Part shown: positions 8,197-14,533 of the stretch, piece after piece
Position numbering within the stretch: the stretch's first letter is position 1
Layout: each line of letters opens with the position of its first letter
DNA from: CAYMTN01 sp964393335
GTDB taxonomy: Bacteria > Chloroflexota > Anaerolineae > Aggregatilineales > Aggregatilineaceae
Reading direction: 5' to 3'
DNA: 14,533 nucleotides
Assembly: GCA_964393335.1 (NCBI GenBank)
Contig: CAYMTN010000139.1
Coordinates: forward strand, 1 to 14,533
The notes under the pieces: generated by a model
The model's input: the letters and a program-made list of their open reading frames with translations, nothing else
The model's database searches: none
What the model was told of the DNA's origin: nothing
Position numbers and translations under genes: made by a program

Positions 8197-8239
8197 GAAT
8201 ACACATGCTCGTTGAAGAATTAAGAATCATTCTCTTGAA

Positions 8240-8253
8240 TCAACACGCGTTGA
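8240..8253. promoter_or_regulatory. Candidate LacI-family operator downstream of the GH53 promoter
   Basis: TCAACACGCGTTGA is a 14-bp palindrome with one mismatched pair and the central CG typical of LacI/GalR-family operators. It lies about 12-25 bases after the predicted start of the GH53 operon, a classic block position. A second, shorter near-palindrome with core AACGTT (8263-8272) overlaps the -10 and +1. Neither matches the GAGAGCGCTCTC site upstream of the lacI-like gene in this window, so the regulator may be encoded elsewhere. Confidence 0.45.
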
Positions 8254-8271
8254 CAACACGAGTTAACGTTT

Positions 8272-8301
8272 ATCATACAATGGACGACAGTTCTTTGTCA
8301 A
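8272..8301 (-). promoter_or_regulatory. Sigma-70/A-type promoter of the GH53-MalEFG operon
   Basis: On the minus strand a perfect -35 TTGACA (8301-8296), an 18-base spacer and a -10 TATGAT (8277-8272, 5 of 6 consensus) are seen. Transcription would start near 8265, giving a leader of about 70 bases before the GH53 ATG. Confidence 0.7.
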
Positions 8302-8316
8302 GCAACCTGCTTGACA
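8296..8316. promoter_or_regulatory. Perfect 9-bp inverted repeat over the GH53 -35 box
   Basis: TGTCAAGCA (8296-8304) and TGCTTGACA (8308-8316) are exact reverse complements with a 3-base centre. The left arm contains the -35 of the GH53 promoter. On the plus strand the right arm is followed by GTTTTT, so the element could also be a weak plus-strand terminator. No plus-strand gene ends here, which makes an operator the better reading. Its odd centre differs from LacI-type sites. Confidence 0.5.
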
Positions 8317-8564
8317 GTTTTTCAGGGGTCATTTGGGGGATGGACAAAGCGAATGAAGCGAAAGCGGTCCTTGCAGGAAGAATCCTTGACTTGTGTTGTT
8401 CCTGTCTCGAGGTCTTCACCATGCGTTACGTGGAATTCACCTAAATCATATTTTTATCAACAAATTTTTGTTATTGGAAATCCAAATCCCCAGTTCCAGA
8501 CGTATGTATGGGTGTAGCAGCCTTATCCCGGCTGCAAAAAATCAGACATACGGAGGAAAACAAC
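8317..8564. other. Intergenic leader upstream of the repeat-cytochrome gene
   Basis: This sequence lies between the divergent GH53 and repeat-cytochrome genes. The part near 8440-8480 is AT-rich and likely holds the plus-strand promoter, but I find no convincing -35/-10 pair. A TTGACT at 8386-8391 has no partner at the right distance. A short inverted repeat TTGGA/TCCAA lies near 8474-8485. GGAGGA at 8552-8557 is the ribosome site of the downstream gene. Short open frames here lack ribosome sites. Confidence 0.4.
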
Positions 8565-9899
8565 ATGTCTCGAAAGTCTGTACCTTTTGTTGTGTCCATT
8601 GTGGCAGCAACCGTGCTGTTTGCCATCCTGATCGGGTTGCCAGCAGCCAGCGCACAGGACATGCAGGCTACGGTTCAGTTGGGCGGCAACGCTGACCTCG
8701 GTTCGTTCCTGGTCGGTCCGAATGGTATGACACTCTACCTGTTCACCAAAGATACGCCGGGTGTGAGCAACTGCACCGGCGATTGTCTCGCCAAGTGGCC
8801 GCCCTTACTGGTCGCAGAAGGCGAGCAACCCACGCTGGCAGCCGGCATTCCCGGCAGAATCGGCGTGATCCAACGCCCGGACGACGGCACCTATCAGGTT
8901 GTTTTCAACGGTATGCCGCTATACTACTGGGTCAACGACGCGCAGCCCGGCGATGCAACGGGCCAGAATGTCGGCGAGGTGTGGTTTGTTGTCAAACCCG
9001 CCGACGTATCCCTGGGCGGTAACGCGGACCTCGGTCCGTTTTTGGTCGGTCCGAACGGCATGACGTTGTATATCTTTACCAACGATACGCCGGGCGTGAG
9101 CAACTGCTCCGGCGACTGTCTCGCCAAGTGGCCGGCCTTATTGGTCGAACAAGGCCAGCAGCCCACGCTGCAGCCCGGTCTGTCGGGCACGGTCGGCACC
9201 ATCCAACGGGACGATGGCACCTATCAGGTGACCTATAACGATATGCCGCTGTACTACTGGGTCAACGACGCACAGCCGGGTGATGCGACAGGCCAGAATG
9301 TTGGTGGAGTGTGGTTCGTCATCCAGCCCCCGACGCTTGACGTGGGTGGTAATGATTCGTTGGGATCGTTCCTGGTGGGGCCGGATGGTATGACGTTATA
9401 CATCTATACCAAGGACACGCCCGGTGTCAGCAACTGCTACGATGCCTGCGCGGTCAAATGGCCGCCGCTGCTGGTTCCGGCTGGGCAGCAGCCGACCGCA
9501 GGCGAAGGAATCACTGGCACGCTTGGCGTGATTCAGCGCCAGGACGGCACGTCCCAGGTGACCTATAATGATATGCCGCTCTATTACTGGTTCAAGGATG
9601 TCGTGCCCGGCGATGCGACCGGTCAGAATGTCGGCGAGGTGTGGTTCGTGGTTGATCCAACAGCCAGCATGAGCGATGCATCCGCGTCGGGAACGGGCGC
9701 GGGCAACATGGCCGCTGCCCTAGATGGTAATGAACTGGTCCAGACACGCTGTACGGTCTGTCACTCGCGTGCCCGGATCGACAATGCCACTAAGGACACC
9801 GCAGGTTGGACAGCCACCGTCGACCGTATGATTAGTTACGGTGCGCAGTTGAACGCAGATGAGCGCCAGGCGGTCATCGATTATCTGTCCAGCATGTAA
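8565..9899 (+). CDS. Secreted protein with three Yx(FWY)xxD-type repeat modules and C-terminal haem c domain
   Basis: The start at 8565 is chosen over an in-frame upstream ATG (8508) because GGAGGA lies 7 bases before it and a signal peptide follows at once (hydrophobic 7-28, cleavage ASA|QD at 30/31). Product 444 aa. Three near-identical modules of about 106 residues (38-143, 148-253, 258-363) belong to the secreted-repeat family PF03640/COG4315. Each has GPNGMTLY(L/I)(F/Y)TxDTPG, a Cys pair (70/74, 181/185, 291/295) before KWPxLL, then NDMPLYYW and a GQNVGxVWFV end. The usual lipobox cysteine is absent, so the protein is probably released or only loosely held. After a Gly/Ser/Ala linker (368-385) comes a monohaem cytochrome c signature, Cys396-Thr-Val-Cys399-His400, with candidate axial Met422. 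The role is unknown; extracytoplasmic electron transfer is the natural inference. It stands alone between a divergent and a convergent unit. Confidence 0.9.
   Translation: MSRKSVPFVVSIVAATVLFAILIGLPAASAQDMQATVQLGGNADLGSFLVGPNGMTLYLFTKDTPGVSNCTGDCLAKWPPLLVAEGEQPTLAAGIPGRIGVIQRPDDGTYQVVFNGMPLYYWVNDAQPGDATGQNVGEVWFVVKPADVSLGGNADLGPFLVGPNGMTLYIFTNDTPGVSNCSGDCLAKWPALLVEQGQQPTLQPGLSGTVGTIQRDDGTYQVTYNDMPLYYWVNDAQPGDATGQNVGGVWFVIQPPTLDVGGNDSLGSFLVGPDGMTLYIYTKDTPGVSNCYDACAVKWPPLLVPAGQQPTAGEGITGTLGVIQRQDGTSQVTYNDMPLYYWFKDVVPGDATGQNVGEVWFVVDPTASMSDASASGTGAGNMAAALDGNELVQTRCTVCHSRARIDNATKDTAGWTATVDRMISYGAQLNADERQAVIDYLSSM
8676..9653 (+). repeat. Three tandem 330-bp coding repeats
   Basis: Repeat units begin at 8676, 9006 and 9336 and code for the three secreted-repeat modules. 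Units 1 and 2 are also very alike in DNA, for example CCGGGCGTGAGCAACTGC-like stretches and TACTACTGGGTCAACGACGC in both. Unit 3 has diverged more. This points to successive internal duplication, with the 1-2 copy the more recent. Confidence 0.85.
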
Positions 9900-9922
9900 C
9901 ACTTTCATACTCTGACGCAGCT

Positions 9923-9961
9923 CAAAAACTGAGGCTCCGTCTCTAGAGATGGGGCCTCAGT
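9923..9961 (-). terminator. Rho-independent terminator for the minus-strand lacI unit
   Basis: Perfect 8-bp arms ACTGAGGC (9928-9935) and GCCTCAGT (9954-9961) enclose an 18-base loop that can pair further. On the minus strand the stem is followed directly by TTTTT, so it terminates transcripts coming from the lacI-like gene. On the plus strand it lies 28 bases after the repeat-cytochrome stop but lacks a T-tract, so it is at best a partial terminator in that direction. Confidence 0.75.
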
Positions 9962-10060
9962 GCATTCCTGGCAGGGAACGTATTCCCTCCCTGGTACAGC
10001 CGCCACGGATAACGGGATAGGATAGAAGCTTACATCAAAAGGATCGGATGGGAGCCGAAA
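9962..10060. other. Short spacer between terminator and transposase remnant
   Basis: No gene is seen. A 6-bp inverted repeat AGGGAA/TTCCCT (9973-9988) is present and could mark an old element end, but nothing else supports that. Confidence 0.3.
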
Positions 10061-10270
10061 ATGACAGACCTGGAGACCGTCGAAGAGTGGGCGGGAGAGT
10101 TGAAGGTTATGGACAGCCGGATCGGGCGACGGTTCGAACGAGCGAAACCCCGCCAGCACACGATCGCCTATCTGGAAGGATGAATGAGCGACGTTCCGCG
10201 TAAGAATGGTTGGCAGTTGAGCGCGCTCACAACCCACATATTACCACGTTCGATGCAGATCAGGTTCCTT
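10061..10270 (+). pseudogene. Truncated, nonsense-disrupted IS701-family transposase remnant (5' end)
   Basis: An ATG at 10061, with GGGAG 6 bases upstream, codes MTDLETVEEWAGELKVMD, then a basic RRFERAKPRQHTIAYLEG stretch. A TGA stops it at 10181-10183. The same frame continues with MSDVPRKNGWQLSALTTHIL. The order RRF-R-PR, YLxGLLSxVxRKNGWQLAE and then a PxxxQ segment is the N-terminus of IS701-type DDE transposases. The TGA falls where the family has the first Leu of the GLL motif, so a point mutation broke the frame. Likeness fades after about 10260, and the 3' end of the lacI-like gene begins at 10289, so the catalytic DDE part is gone. I could not identify the element's terminal repeats. 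Confidence 0.75.
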
Positions 10271-10288
10271 TCTCACTCAAGGAGGAAC

Positions 10289-11308
10289 TCAGACAGTCAT
10301 GGCTCCGCAACTGGCGCGAATGACCAGTTCGGTCGGCAAAATGAGATGGCGAGGCGGCTCAAGGCCGGTTTCCAGCAGATCGATCAATGTTTCGACGGCC
10401 AGCATCCCGGTGCGCTGTACTGGCTGGCGCACGGTCGTGAGTTGTGGGGTAGCGTTGACAGCCGGAGGCAGATCGTCAAATCCGATCACAGAAATGTCGT
10501 GGGGGATACGCAGCCCGGCTTCTTGGATGGCTTGCAGCGCCCCGACCGCCATCATGTCACTGGCGCAAAAAACAGCATCCGGTTCGTGCAGCAGCAGGCG
10601 CTGCATACTCTCCAGCCCGCTGTCATACGAATAATCGCCACATGCCATCAGGTTTTCGTCAACCAGCATGTCCTGGTCGGTCAGCGCCTGGATGTAACCC
10701 GCGCGGCGATCCAGCCCGCCCGTTGTGTTGAGTGGTCCGGTGATGGTGGCAATCCGTTTGCGCCCCAGCCTGATCAGGTGTTTGGTCGCCACAAATGCTC
10801 CCCTCAGGTTATCCACATCGACAAAGCTGATCTGGTCAGGCTGGGCCGGGCGGCCAATGTGCACAAACGGGATCTGACGCTCGATGAGTTCCGGAATGAA
10901 TGGGGCATCGATCTGTTCGGCGGTGACGATCAGCCCGTCGATCAAGCCAGCGCCAAGCGCGCGTTTATAAACCTGGTGCTCTTCTTCGCGCGTATTGAAC
11001 AAAAACAGGGCCAGGGTGTAGTTATGGCTGTTGCATGCGGCGGATATACCCTGGATCAAACTGGGGAAGTACGGATCGGTGAATAAAAAACGCGCCACGC
11101 TGGGAATAATTAAGCCGATGATGTTCGAGCGCCGGGAAGCCAATGAACGCGCGGCAAGGTTCGGCTGATACCCGGTTTCGGCGATGACGCGTTCGACACG
11201 GCGGCACAGTTCGGAGGTCACGCCCTCAGGGTTATTGATGACCCGCGAAACGGTCGCGCGCGAGACGCCTGCCAGTTTGCCTACTTCCTCCAGAGTAAGT
11301 CTTTTCAT
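10289..11308 (-). CDS. LacI/GalR-family transcriptional regulator
   Basis: A 339-aa sugar-responsive repressor of normal family length. An N-terminal helix-turn-helix (residues 3-25, LTLEEVGKLAGVSRATVSRV) is followed by a hinge helix near 50-61 (NLAARSLASRRS) that inserts in the operator minor groove. A periplasmic-binding-protein-like effector domain runs from about 63 to 330 (NIIGLIIP, then FVHIGRP, SFVDVDN, DAVFCASDMMAVGAL, ISVIGFDDL). The weak ribosome site GGGTG lies 3-4 bases before the ATG. It follows the GH94 and cupin genes in the same direction but has its own promoter (11355-11383), and a perfect palindrome lies between promoter and ATG, so it probably represses itself. GH94 control is the likely role. 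The effector sugar cannot be told from sequence. Confidence 0.93.
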   Translation of the reverse strand: MKRLTLEEVGKLAGVSRATVSRVINNPEGVTSELCRRVERVIAETGYQPNLAARSLASRRSNIIGLIIPSVARFLFTDPYFPSLIQGISAACNSHNYTLALFLFNTREEEHQVYKRALGAGLIDGLIVTAEQIDAPFIPELIERQIPFVHIGRPAQPDQISFVDVDNLRGAFVATKHLIRLGRKRIATITGPLNTTGGLDRRAGYIQALTDQDMLVDENLMACGDYSYDSGLESMQRLLLHEPDAVFCASDMMAVGALQAIQEAGLRIPHDISVIGFDDLPPAVNATPQLTTVRQPVQRTGMLAVETLIDLLETGLEPPRHLILPTELVIRASCGAMTV

Positions 11309-11330
11309 CGTACACCCGGCAACAAGGCGT

Positions 11331-11342
11331 GAGAGCGCTCTC
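11331..11342. promoter_or_regulatory. LacI-family operator, GAGAGCGCTCTC
   Basis: A perfect 12-bp palindrome with a central CG, as LacI-family operators have. It resembles TGGGAGCGCTCCCA, the known CelR operator of cellulolytic actinobacteria. It starts 22 bases before the lacI-like ATG and lies about 6-17 bases after the predicted transcription start, a position where bound repressor would block transcription. Confidence 0.7.
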
Positions 11343-11354
11343 TAGGTTAGTCAC

Positions 11355-11383
11355 ATAATAACAGACCATCAGAGGTGTGTCAA
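11355..11383 (-). promoter_or_regulatory. Promoter of the lacI-like gene
   Basis: Minus-strand TTGACA (11383-11378), an ideal 17-base spacer and TATTAT (11360-11355, 5 of 6). The -35 overlaps the TGA stop of the cupin gene, so the repressor can be made independently of the GH94-cupin transcript. Confidence 0.75.
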
Positions 11384-11811
11384 ACTGCCTGCCATAGCGC
11401 CCCGGTCAGGCGTTCCAGCTCGGCTCGCTGCGATTCGCTCAGCGCAATCGTGGGCGAGTTGTCGAGCGTGGTGTCACGGTTTTCGACGATCAACACGCTG
11501 GCATTTTCGCTGAGCGTGTGCGTATGCCACGCGCCGCGTTTGACGTTGTAGAGCTTTAGCGGCTCCATATCCTGTGCGAAGATGCGGGTTACCTCGTCCG
11601 AACCGTCGCCCAGGAACAAAATACAGCGCCCGGCCAGCAGCACAAAAACCTCGTCGGTTTCGTCGTGCCGCTGCATGCGCTCGATGTGGCGTGGCAGCAG
11701 TTCCGGATGGTAGCGCAGTATCGCCACGCGCCACGCCCCAAAATCGATCAAGGGCCGGTACCCTTCGCCCGTGTATTCGCGTACTTCCAGTAGTGTTTCA
11801 CTGATCGCCAT
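11380..11811 (-). CDS. Small cupin-domain protein
   Basis: A 143-aa single-domain beta-barrel of the cupin superfamily. Motif 1 is RHDETDEVFVLLAG (48-61), giving likely metal ligands His49, Glu51 and Glu54, with the second histidine of the usual HxH replaced by Glu. Motif 2 is VKRGAWHTHTL (90-100), with His96 or His98 as the remaining ligand. No signal peptide is seen, so it is cytoplasmic. It starts 25 bases after the GH94 stop and is almost certainly co-transcribed. No strong ribosome site is visible. Similar small cupins include sugar isomerases/epimerases, dioxygenases and non-catalytic binding proteins. The sequence does not choose between them, but the neighbourhood suggests a sugar or sugar-phosphate substrate. 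Confidence 0.8.
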   Translation of the reverse strand: MAISETLLEVREYTGEGYRPLIDFGAWRVAILRYHPELLPRHIERMQRHDETDEVFVLLAGRCILFLGDGSDEVTRIFAQDMEPLKLYNVKRGAWHTHTLSENASVLIVENRDTTLDNSPTIALSESQRAELERLTGALWQAV

Positions 11812-11836
11812 GCTCGAAAAAACTCACTTTCTGCCG

Positions 11837-14533
11837 TCAGCCAAGCGTGACATCCAACCGGTGCAAATAATGGTCCAGGGCCGTGATCGTGCCGCGCTCG
11901 ATCAGCACGGTGTGGTCGATGGTCTCGAAGGCCACTGGCGCGCCGTCGAGCAGCACAGCCTGGATGGCATACGCGCCGTACTCGCAATGCGACGGGTTGT
12001 GATACACGACCTCAAGCTGGTGACCGGCGAAACGTGTGCTGATGGCTGCATCGCCGTTGGCGTCGAACTGCTCGCGGACCAGTTTAGGCTCCAAGACCAG
12101 GTCACCCAACACTCCCTTGACGCCGTAGACCTCGGTCACCTGCGTGAGCAGCAGCCAGCTTGCCGACCCCGTCAGATACGGGTACATGCCGCGTCCCCTG
12201 GCGCTGATGTATTCGGGAATGCCCGGATACATGCGGCTGGTGGCGAAATCGCAGCAGTGCCGGTAAATCCCGCTCAATACGGCGTGCCCGGCCTGGACTA
12301 ATCCGCGCCGGTACAACGCATTAGCGTACATCACCGCCATGTGACTGAACATCGCCCCGTTTTCTTTATGGCCAAACGCAAATCCAAAACACCGCCCAAG
12401 GTTTAGCTGCACGCCCCCAAAATCGGTGTTGAGCCGGTAGCCGCCCATCGACGGTTCGAGCAGGTAGTGATCGGCAGCTTGCGTAATAGCCTGCGCCTGC
12501 TCGCCGGTGGCGATGCCGCCCCTCAACGTGAACACCTGCCCGGTGAGTGTCATGCGTACCCCGTCTGGATGCGGCCCCTCAACCCGCTGGCCGTCGTTGT
12601 CGTAATACCCGTTGAACCAGCCGAAGCCCGCCCCATCCGTGATCCATTCCTGGCGGCGCACGTGGCGCGCCAACCAGTCTGCTTTGGCGGCCAGATCACG
12701 CGCCAGGTCCGCGACGAGAAGCGCCTGTTTGTCACCGGAAACCACGTGCTCACAGGCGGCGAAATAAACTGCCAGCCGCCCTCGTTTGGCGGCGATGTCG
12801 TCATAATCGACCGAATCGCCCAGCGTATCGAGCAGCAGTTCCAGTTCCGCCGCGAGTCTGACCTCAGACACGCCCCGCGCTGCCAGCGCGTGCAGCAGGT
12901 CACTCAGCGCGTGCAGGTTGCTGGCATATAACGCGGTAAACGCGACACTTTCGCCGCGCTGGCGCGCCATATCCATGCCGTCGTTCCAGTCGGCCCCTTC
13001 CAGTTTGATGATGTTGTGTTCGCCGACGTGAAAAAACGCCGTGAGGTGCTGGATGAGGATGTGTTCCAGCACCGTGCCGTGATACACGTCGTCCGCCGCA
13101 GTGTGCTGCTGTGTGCCCTGTTCTGGCACCCACTGATCGTCCCGTGCCTGGGCGCGGTGACTGGTCGAGTCCTTAAAATAGGTCTGGTCGCGCAGCAAAA
13201 ACGCCACGTCGCCACTTTGATCGATGTACAACTTCGTGGTCAGAAACGGCCACGCGCCGTGATCCATCCACACGCGCGGGATGTTGTTACGGTCGGCCAG
13301 GAATTCGCCGGGCCGGGTGCCGATGATAGTCGCATTGCTGCCGTCAACGCGCACCCCGGCGTAACTGTCAAACAACAGGCTGCCGACGTCGTCCGGTTCG
13401 GTGAACAGCAGCGCCAGGCAGTCTTGCCACAGGTCGCGCCAGCCACGTCCCCCGCGCCCGTAATCGTGGTAAGGCAAAAACGAGTTACCAAACAGGCGGC
13501 GCAGCATCGGTTGGACGACGACCCATTTCATCCAGCGATCAAAAACCGGGTCGCCGCTGTGAAAAACCAGTGTTTCGACCTTGTCACGCCAGTAGTCCTG
13601 GTTGCGAGCCAGCATGGCATCAAACTGCGCGGCGCTGCCATACGTCCGCACCAGCGCATCGGCGCTGGCATGATCCGGCATGATCGCCAGGATCAGCACG
13701 TAGTCGCGTGTTTCGCCTGGTGCGAGGGTGACACGCGCAAAACGCAGCGCGCCAATCGCCTTGTACCCGTCATCGACCGGCTGCCCGGCAGCCAGACCCG
13801 GCACATCAGGACAAACCACCGCTTGCGGCCAGTCCAGCGTGCCGCCCTCGCCAACAAAATCTTCCACCAGCGGATAAAAAGCGACCGGCGGCGTTCCGTC
13901 TGCTTCAGCCCCCAACACGCCGTAGGTCACCGTGTTGACTGTATGGCCCCGTTCGTCAAACGACAGCGTTGGCCGCACCAACACACCATGTCGGTGCAGC
14001 ATGGTGCGGTGCAGCAGCGACGTTACATGGCGGTGATCGCGCAAGTTGTCGGCGGAACGCCCGTAGATCGGGATGGCGGCGATGGGTGTCAACACCAGCG
14101 AGTGATCGCCGGTATTTGCCAGTGACACTTTCATCAACTCAACGTGGTCGCCGCTGGGAGGTACGACGTTCGTGATCCGGGCGCGCAGTCCAATCGCGCC
14201 TTCCTCGTGCGTGTGTTCGTGTGTGAGCAATTCACGCGTGATCAGTTCACGCGTGATCGTGTGCCACAAAAAACCGGCTTCCAGCGTCACGCGTTCCGCG
14301 CTGGCCGGGTTACACGCCTGGGTGATCTGCGGCGCGGAATTACCCGCAGCCGACCATGCGCCCACCCTGTCGATAGTCACCCAAAAATTACGCGCTGAGC
14401 GGGTATTGTGCAGATCTTCAACCGAAACCGGCGGCGTCAAAAACGTGTTTTGGCCCGTTTTTATGTCGCCGTGCAGCGTCGGCGTGACAGCCGACATCAT
14501 GCCCTGTTCGTTGACCAGTGGAAAATAGAGGTA
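11837..14533 (-). CDS. GH94-family glycoside phosphorylase (5' end outside window)
   Basis: GH94 enzymes cut beta-linked disaccharides such as cellobiose, laminaribiose or chitobiose with phosphate, giving a sugar 1-phosphate in the cytoplasm. The frame is open to the right edge: before the ATG at 14500 it reads YLYFPLVNEQG, conserved N-terminal sequence, so the true start lies outside. The visible 898 aa include MMSAVTPTLHGDIKTGQNTF, the beta-sandwich domain, then the (alpha/alpha)6 barrel with WRDLWQDCLALLF, TRPGEF, DHGAWPFLTTKLY, and catalytic EGADWNDGMDMA (DWND at 12991-12980; one Asp is the general acid). GFAFGHKENGAMFSHM and a C-terminal beta-domain close it. At over 898 aa it is longer than cellobiose or chitobiose phosphorylases (about 800) and nearer laminaribiose-phosphorylase-like members. 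Substrate is unassigned. A short in-frame duplication lies at 14228-14257. Confidence 0.9.
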   Translation of the reverse strand, partial: YLYFPLVNEQGMMSAVTPTLHGDIKTGQNTFLTPPVSVEDLHNTRSARNFWVTIDRVGAWSAAGNSAPQITQACNPASAERVTLEAGFLWHTITRELITRELLTHEHTHEEGAIGLRARITNVVPPSGDHVELMKVSLANTGDHSLVLTPIAAIPIYGRSADNLRDHRHVTSLLHRTMLHRHGVLVRPTLSFDERGHTVNTVTYGVLGAEADGTPPVAFYPLVEDFVGEGGTLDWPQAVVCPDVPGLAAGQPVDDGYKAIGALRFARVTLAPGETRDYVLILAIMPDHASADALVRTYGSAAQFDAMLARNQDYWRDKVETLVFHSGDPVFDRWMKWVVVQPMLRRLFGNSFLPYHDYGRGGRGWRDLWQDCLALLFTEPDDVGSLLFDSYAGVRVDGSNATIIGTRPGEFLADRNNIPRVWMDHGAWPFLTTKLYIDQSGDVAFLLRDQTYFKDSTSHRAQARDDQWVPEQGTQQHTAADDVYHGTVLEHILIQHLTAFFHVGEHNIIKLEGADWNDGMDMARQRGESVAFTALYASNLHALSDLLHALAARGVSEVRLAAELELLLDTLGDSVDYDDIAAKRGRLAVYFAACEHVVSGDKQALLVADLARDLAAKADWLARHVRRQEWITDGAGFGWFNGYYDNDGQRVEGPHPDGVRMTLTGQVFTLRGGIATGEQAQAITQAADHYLLEPSMGGYRLNTDFGGVQLNLGRCFGFAFGHKENGAMFSHMAVMYANALYRRGLVQAGHAVLSGIYRHCCDFATSRMYPGIPEYISARGRGMYPYLTGSASWLLLTQVTEVYGVKGVLGDLVLEPKLVREQFDANGDAAISTRFAGHQLEVVYHNPSHCEYGAYAIQAVLLDGAPVAFETIDHTVLIERGTITALDHYLHRLDVTLG
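14228..14257 (-). repeat. 15-bp tandem duplication inside the GH94 gene
   Basis: Two adjacent 15-bp units (14243-14257 and 14228-14242) differ at one base and code ITREL-ITREL. A third, decayed unit follows at 14213-14227 (LTHEH). The duplication keeps the frame and adds five residues in the N-terminal beta-sandwich domain. Confidence 0.8.

Noticed and set aside
8296..8322. Hairpin plus TTTTT on the plus strand as a terminator
   Set aside because: No plus-strand gene ends before it; the arm overlaps a near-consensus minus promoter, so an operator is the better explanation.
8205..8444. Short plus-strand open frame between the GH53 and cytochrome genes
   Set aside because: It overlaps the GH53 promoter and operator-like palindromes, lacks a ribosome site and resembles nothing I know.
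8476..8503. Possible ECF-sigma promoter (GGAA...CGT) for the cytochrome gene
   Set aside because: The spacing is longer than the usual 16-17 bases and the motifs are too short to support a call.
9905..10237. Minus-strand open frame of 110 codons
   Set aside because: It runs through the terminator hairpin and is antisense to the transposase remnant, which has family-like sequence.
10184..11086. Plus-strand open frame of 300 codons
   Set aside because: Only its first ~25 codons belong to the IS701 remnant; the rest is antisense to the well-supported lacI-like gene.
13016..14125. Plus-strand open frame of 369 codons
   Set aside because: It is antisense to the GH94 gene, in GC-rich sequence where long shadow frames are expected.

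Overview
This looks like a carbohydrate-utilisation stretch from a moderately GC-rich, polysaccharide-degrading bacterium. The style of the solute-binding protein, the Yx(FWY)xxD-repeat cytochrome and the plant-type leucine-rich repeats fit Chloroflexota (Anaerolineae-like). That placement is inference from protein style, not from a marker gene. A run of 10 Ns at 6078-6087 shows the window comes from a gapped draft scaffold.

Layout. (1) 1-2836, minus: the 5' part of a very large secreted multidomain protein (signal peptide, Amidase_6-like cysteine domain, two beta-sandwich modules, FnIII, leucine-rich repeats). It is open to the left edge and has its own promoter, with 11-bp direct repeats near 2921-2940. 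(2) 2837-3290: intergenic. (3) 3291-8196, minus: an operon GH53 endo-beta-1,4-galactanase, MalE-type binding protein, MalF-type permease, MalG-type permease. Its promoter (8272-8301) is surrounded by palindromes. No ATPase gene is present here. (4) 8565-9899, plus: a secreted protein with three copies of a Yx(FWY)xxD module and a C-terminal haem c motif. (5) 9923-10288: a minus-strand Rho-independent terminator and the broken 5' end of an IS701-type transposase. (6) 10289-14533, minus: a GH94 phosphorylase (5' end outside the window), a small cupin and a LacI-family repressor. The repressor has its own promoter and a perfect GAGAGCGCTCTC operator-like palindrome.

How they may work together. 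The GH53-MalEFG operon resembles known galactan/galacto-oligosaccharide operons: oligosaccharides are captured by MalE, imported by MalFG with an ATPase encoded elsewhere, and cut inside the cell, because the GH53 has no signal peptide. The GH94 enzyme would split a beta-linked disaccharide by phosphorolysis in the cytoplasm, under the LacI regulator. The two sugar units carry different operator-like sequences, so they may answer to different regulators. The repeat cytochrome and the amidase/LRR protein are extracytoplasmic, with no direct link to sugar use visible here.

I see no tRNA, rRNA, CRISPR array, phage or defence system. The least familiar items are the amidase-LRR protein with its response-regulator-like promoter, the tri-repeat haem protein, and the signal-less GH53.
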